From assembly GCF_045223415.1 (NCBI RefSeq), contig NZ_JBEQZJ010000030.1:1-51620 (forward strand): a stretch of 51,620 nucleotides of DNA, written 5' to 3'. A program made the translations under genes and the position numbers. Below, piece after piece: positions 51,522 through 51,620 of this stretch. Numbering within the stretch: the first letter of the stretch is position 1; the number at the start of each line of letters is the position of its first letter. This DNA is from Hoskinsella mucinilytica (GTDB taxonomy: Bacteria; Bacillota_I; Bacilli_A; Erysipelotrichales; Erysipelotrichaceae). The notes below the pieces were generated by a model, which was not told the DNA's origin, made no database searches, and worked only from the letters and a program-made list of their open reading frames with translations.

Positions 51522-51620
51522 CCACTTTTTTCAGTTCCTATCAATTCTCATCATCTTTGTTATATACTTTCTTGAATTTATTTTAGTATCGTCTATCATC
51601 AGCATGCATCAAAGGAGTTC

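Noticed and set aside
1..51620. CRISPR arrays, insertion sequences, phage genes or integrases
   Set aside because: No repeat-spacer pattern, transposase or recombinase motif was found in any frame; the region looks like core chromosome.

Overview
The window is an AT-rich, gene-dense chromosomal segment of a low-GC Gram-positive anaerobe, with about 50 protein genes, two tRNAs and three T-box leaders. The gene set (min/mre/radC cluster, DegV, RqcH beside gmk, an Rnf complex, FeoAB, GdhA, AsnA) and the single-pass small proteins suggest a gut Firmicute, most likely Erysipelotrichaceae-like. That placement is inferred from gene content and protein style, since there is no rRNA here. No prophage, insertion sequence, CRISPR array or other mobile element was seen.

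Layout. 1-5000 (minus): a division/shape operon reading SPOR-like protein, radC, mreC, mreD, minC, minD, then an AI-2E-type permease. 5-7.5 kb: a lipoprotein, then a degV/PHP-like pair. 7.6-7.9 kb: tRNA-His and tRNA-Ser, each with its own promoter and terminator, plus an inverted fragment of the tRNA-Ser gene. 8.1-10 kb (plus): phasin-like protein and UbiB-family kinase. 10-14.6 kb (minus): sbcD-sbcC-sirtuin. 15.5-19.5 kb (minus): methionine T-box, metN-metI-metQ and an M20 amidohydrolase. 19.6-23 kb: small uncharacterised and degenerate genes. 22.6-25.4 kb: NAD salvage operon pncA-pncB plus a membrane protein. 25.5-29.8 kb: diguanylate cyclase, LURP-one-related protein, feoA-feoB. 29.9-36 kb: gdhA, gmk, rqcH, asnA, GNAT. 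36.1-42.6 kb: rnfCDGEA, a 57-residue Cys-rich membrane protein, and a short rnfB, with apbE divergent. 42.7-46.1 kb: ilvE and a T-box-controlled cstA. 46.2-48 kb: an AraC/GyrI-type regulator and two small uncharacterised proteins. 48-51.6 kb (minus): valine T-box, GNAT and valS.

The most unusual part is the Rnf locus. RnfB is reduced to its membrane anchor and first FeS domain and ends at a terminator. RnfD carries a second FMN-binding domain at its C terminus. A previously uncalled 57-residue membrane protein with four cysteines lies between rnfA and rnfB. ApbE, which attaches FMN, is divergent. Together they describe a flavin-rich, ferredoxin-domain-poor Rnf variant. A second theme is amino-acid sensing by tRNA: three T-boxes with readable specifiers (AUG, GUA and probably AGC) control methionine import, valS and a CstA transporter.
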